From the NCBI RefSeq assembly GCF_002220095.1, contig NZ_CP022372.1:2390501-2454500 (forward strand): DNA of 64,000 bases, given 5' to 3'. How positions within the stretch are numbered: the first letter of the stretch is position 1; the number at the start of each line of letters is the position of its first letter. Source of the stretch: Bosea sp. AS-1. Lineage in GTDB: Bacteria > Pseudomonadota > Alphaproteobacteria > Rhizobiales > Beijerinckiaceae. Of this stretch, positions 62,463 through 64,000 are shown piece by piece. The notes beneath the pieces are model-generated. The model did no database searches and was not told where the DNA came from. It saw only the letters and a list, made by a program, of their open reading frames with translations. A program made the position numbers and the translations under genes.

Positions 62463-62491
62463 TTGACGCGAATCTCCGGTTGAGTCATAAG
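62463..62491 (+). promoter_or_regulatory. Promoter of the rpsL-rpsG-fusA (str) operon
   Basis: TTGACG (62463-62468; CTTGAC context) and CATAAG (62486-62491), 17-nt spacing, follow the rpoC terminator. The remaining ~270 bp to rpsL is a long leader without a recognised gene. A CCGCCGTTTTCGGCGG hairpin lies just upstream (about 62440-62455). Confidence 0.65.
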
Positions 62492-62762
62492 CGCGCCACT
62501 GTCGACGGCTGTCGGACACGTTTGTCGCTTGCGCATGGTTCGCGAGCGAGGTTCGCGACCGAAACTCCGTCGGAATTCCAGCGTCGAATGACGACATGGC
62601 AGGATGCAGGAACGCGGGGCTTTTCCGTGTTCCTCTGCTGGCGAACGCGCCTGAGGCCCCTTGAAGGGCGCCGATGGCGCGGCTTCGTTTATGTCATGGC
62701 TTTGCTCGGCCTGGGAGATTTGACCAGGAATTTCCAAACGCTCAGTGGGGCGAGAGGCCAGA

Positions 62763-63134
62763 ATGCCGACAATCAGCCAGCTCATCCGCAAGCCGCGGTC
62801 GCCCGTGAAGGCGCGTAACACCGCCCCGGCGCTCGAGTCGTGCCCGCAGAAGCGCGGCGTCTGCACGCGCGTCTATACGACGACCCCGAAGAAGCCGAAC
62901 TCGGCGCTTCGTAAGGTTGCCAAGGTTCGTCTCACCAACGGCTTCGAGGTGATCGGTTACATCCCGGGTGAAGGTCACAACCTTCAGGAGCACTCGGTGG
63001 TGATGATCCGCGGCGGCCGCGTGAAGGACCTTCCCGGCGTGCGCTATCACATCCTGCGCGGTGTGCTCGACACGCAGGGCGTCAAGAACCGCAAGCAGCG
63101 CCGTTCGAAGTACGGCGCGAAGCGTCCGAAGTAA
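62763..63134 (+). CDS. rpsL: 30S ribosomal protein S12
   Basis: ATG 62763 gives 123 residues, [20 protein letters not shown] and [20 protein letters not shown]. Lys43 and Lys88, the residues altered in streptomycin resistance, are wild type. It shapes the decoding centre. The open frame starts six codons earlier but S12 homology starts at MPTIS. Confidence 0.98.
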   Translation: MPTISQLIRKPRSPVKARNTAPALESCPQKRGVCTRVYTTTPKKPNSALRKVAKVRLTNGFEVIGYIPGEGHNLQEHSVVMIRGGRVKDLPGVRYHILRGVLDTQGVKNRKQRRSKYGAKRPK

Positions 63135-63204
63135 TTTTCTGCCAGGCCGGCGGGGTCTTCCGACCCGAGCCGGTCCGCAGCGTTCCAGATTGACCGGAGA
63201 CTAG

Positions 63205-63678
<474 letters not shown>

Positions 63679-63711
63679 GCGGCGCGCTGACCCGAGACAC
63701 AGAGCACGATC

Positions 63712-64000
63712 ATGGCCCGTTCCCATCCCATCGACCGTTATCGCAACTTCGGCATCATGGCCCACATCGATGCCGGCAAGACGACGACGACCGAGCGCAT
63801 CCTCTACTACACCGGCAAGTCCCATAAGATCGGCGAAGTCCACGACGGCGCCGCGACCATGGACTGGATGACGCAGGAGCAGGAGCGTGGCATCACGATC
63901 ACCTCGGCTGCGACGACCTGCTTCTGGCGCGACAACCGCCTGAACATCATCGACACCCCCGGCCACGTCGACTTCACCATCGAAGTCGAGCGTTCGCTGC
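63712..64000 (+). CDS. fusA: Elongation factor G, partial (N-terminus)
   Basis: Begins at ATG 63712 and runs off the right edge after 96 residues of about 690. [55 protein letters not shown] and [16 protein letters not shown] are the G1-G3 region of EF-G. It catalyses ribosomal translocation. Third gene of the str operon; a tuf copy often follows it. Confidence 0.97.
   Translation, partial: MARSHPIDRYRNFGIMAHIDAGKTTTTERILYYTGKSHKIGEVHDGAATMDWMTQEQERGITITSAATTCFWRDNRLNIIDTPGHVDFTIEVERSL

Overview
The window is high-GC DNA from an alphaproteobacterium, most likely a Hyphomicrobiales (Rhizobiales) member such as Bosea or a relative. This rests on the gene order tuf / tRNA-Trp / secE / nusG / rplKAJL / rpoBC / rpsLG / fusA, an imp-like type VI secretion (T6SS) cluster with PpkA-PppA-TagF-TagH regulators, and a palindromic intergenic repeat of a kind I associate with this order. 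The genus is inference.

Layout. (1) 1-4556, minus strand: a catabolic operon with an M20-family carbamoylase/ureidohydrolase, a dihydropyrimidinase/hydantoinase and the large subunit of a molybdenum hydroxylase that runs off the left edge. (2) 4805-6398: tRNA-Gly with a visible promoter, a gene-poor stretch, and a proline-racemase-superfamily enzyme with a Ser/Cys catalytic pair. (3) 6634-10365, plus strand: a methyltransferase with a regulatory domain, an unusual fusion of an IS1595-type transposase zinc ribbon to a membrane-anchored lytic transglycosylase, and a 92-residue unknown.

(4) 10409-36935: one contiguous T6SS locus. tssK-tssL-tssM-tagF-pppA-ppkA run leftward. A PAAR tip gene and a RidA-like gene run rightward. 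tagH, an unknown gene and vgrG run leftward. An OmpA-like gene followed by tssA-tssB-tssC-hcp-tssE-tssF-tssG-tssH runs rightward. No TssJ lipoprotein gene is present. TssL carries its own OmpA-type peptidoglycan-binding domain. Kinase, phosphatase and FHA protein together imply threonine-phosphorylation control of assembly. A perfect 12-bp hairpin separates hcp from tssE.

(5) 37049-41978: glpD, a fused TRAP-transporter permease and pncB. (6) 42205-46332: an iron-siderophore operon (TonB-dependent receptor, MFS transporter, FhuF-like reductase) in three translationally overlapping genes, behind an AT-rich promoter holding a palindrome. (7) 46442-64000: the translation/transcription core: tuf, a DapA-superfamily gene, tRNA-Trp, a methyltransferase, secE, nusG, rplK, rplA, rplJ, rplL, rpoB, rpoC, rpsL, rpsG and the start of fusA. 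It holds strong terminators after tuf and rpoC, a structured L10-type leader, a densely palindromic rplL-rpoB spacer and a promoter for rpsL-rpsG-fusA. Just after tuf lies a second, silently diverged copy of the last codons of tuf, apparently a scar of recombination between tuf paralogues.

Overall the window joins core housekeeping genes to an accessory block dominated by the T6SS. The least explained item is the transposase-zinc-ribbon/transglycosylase fusion beside the T6SS.
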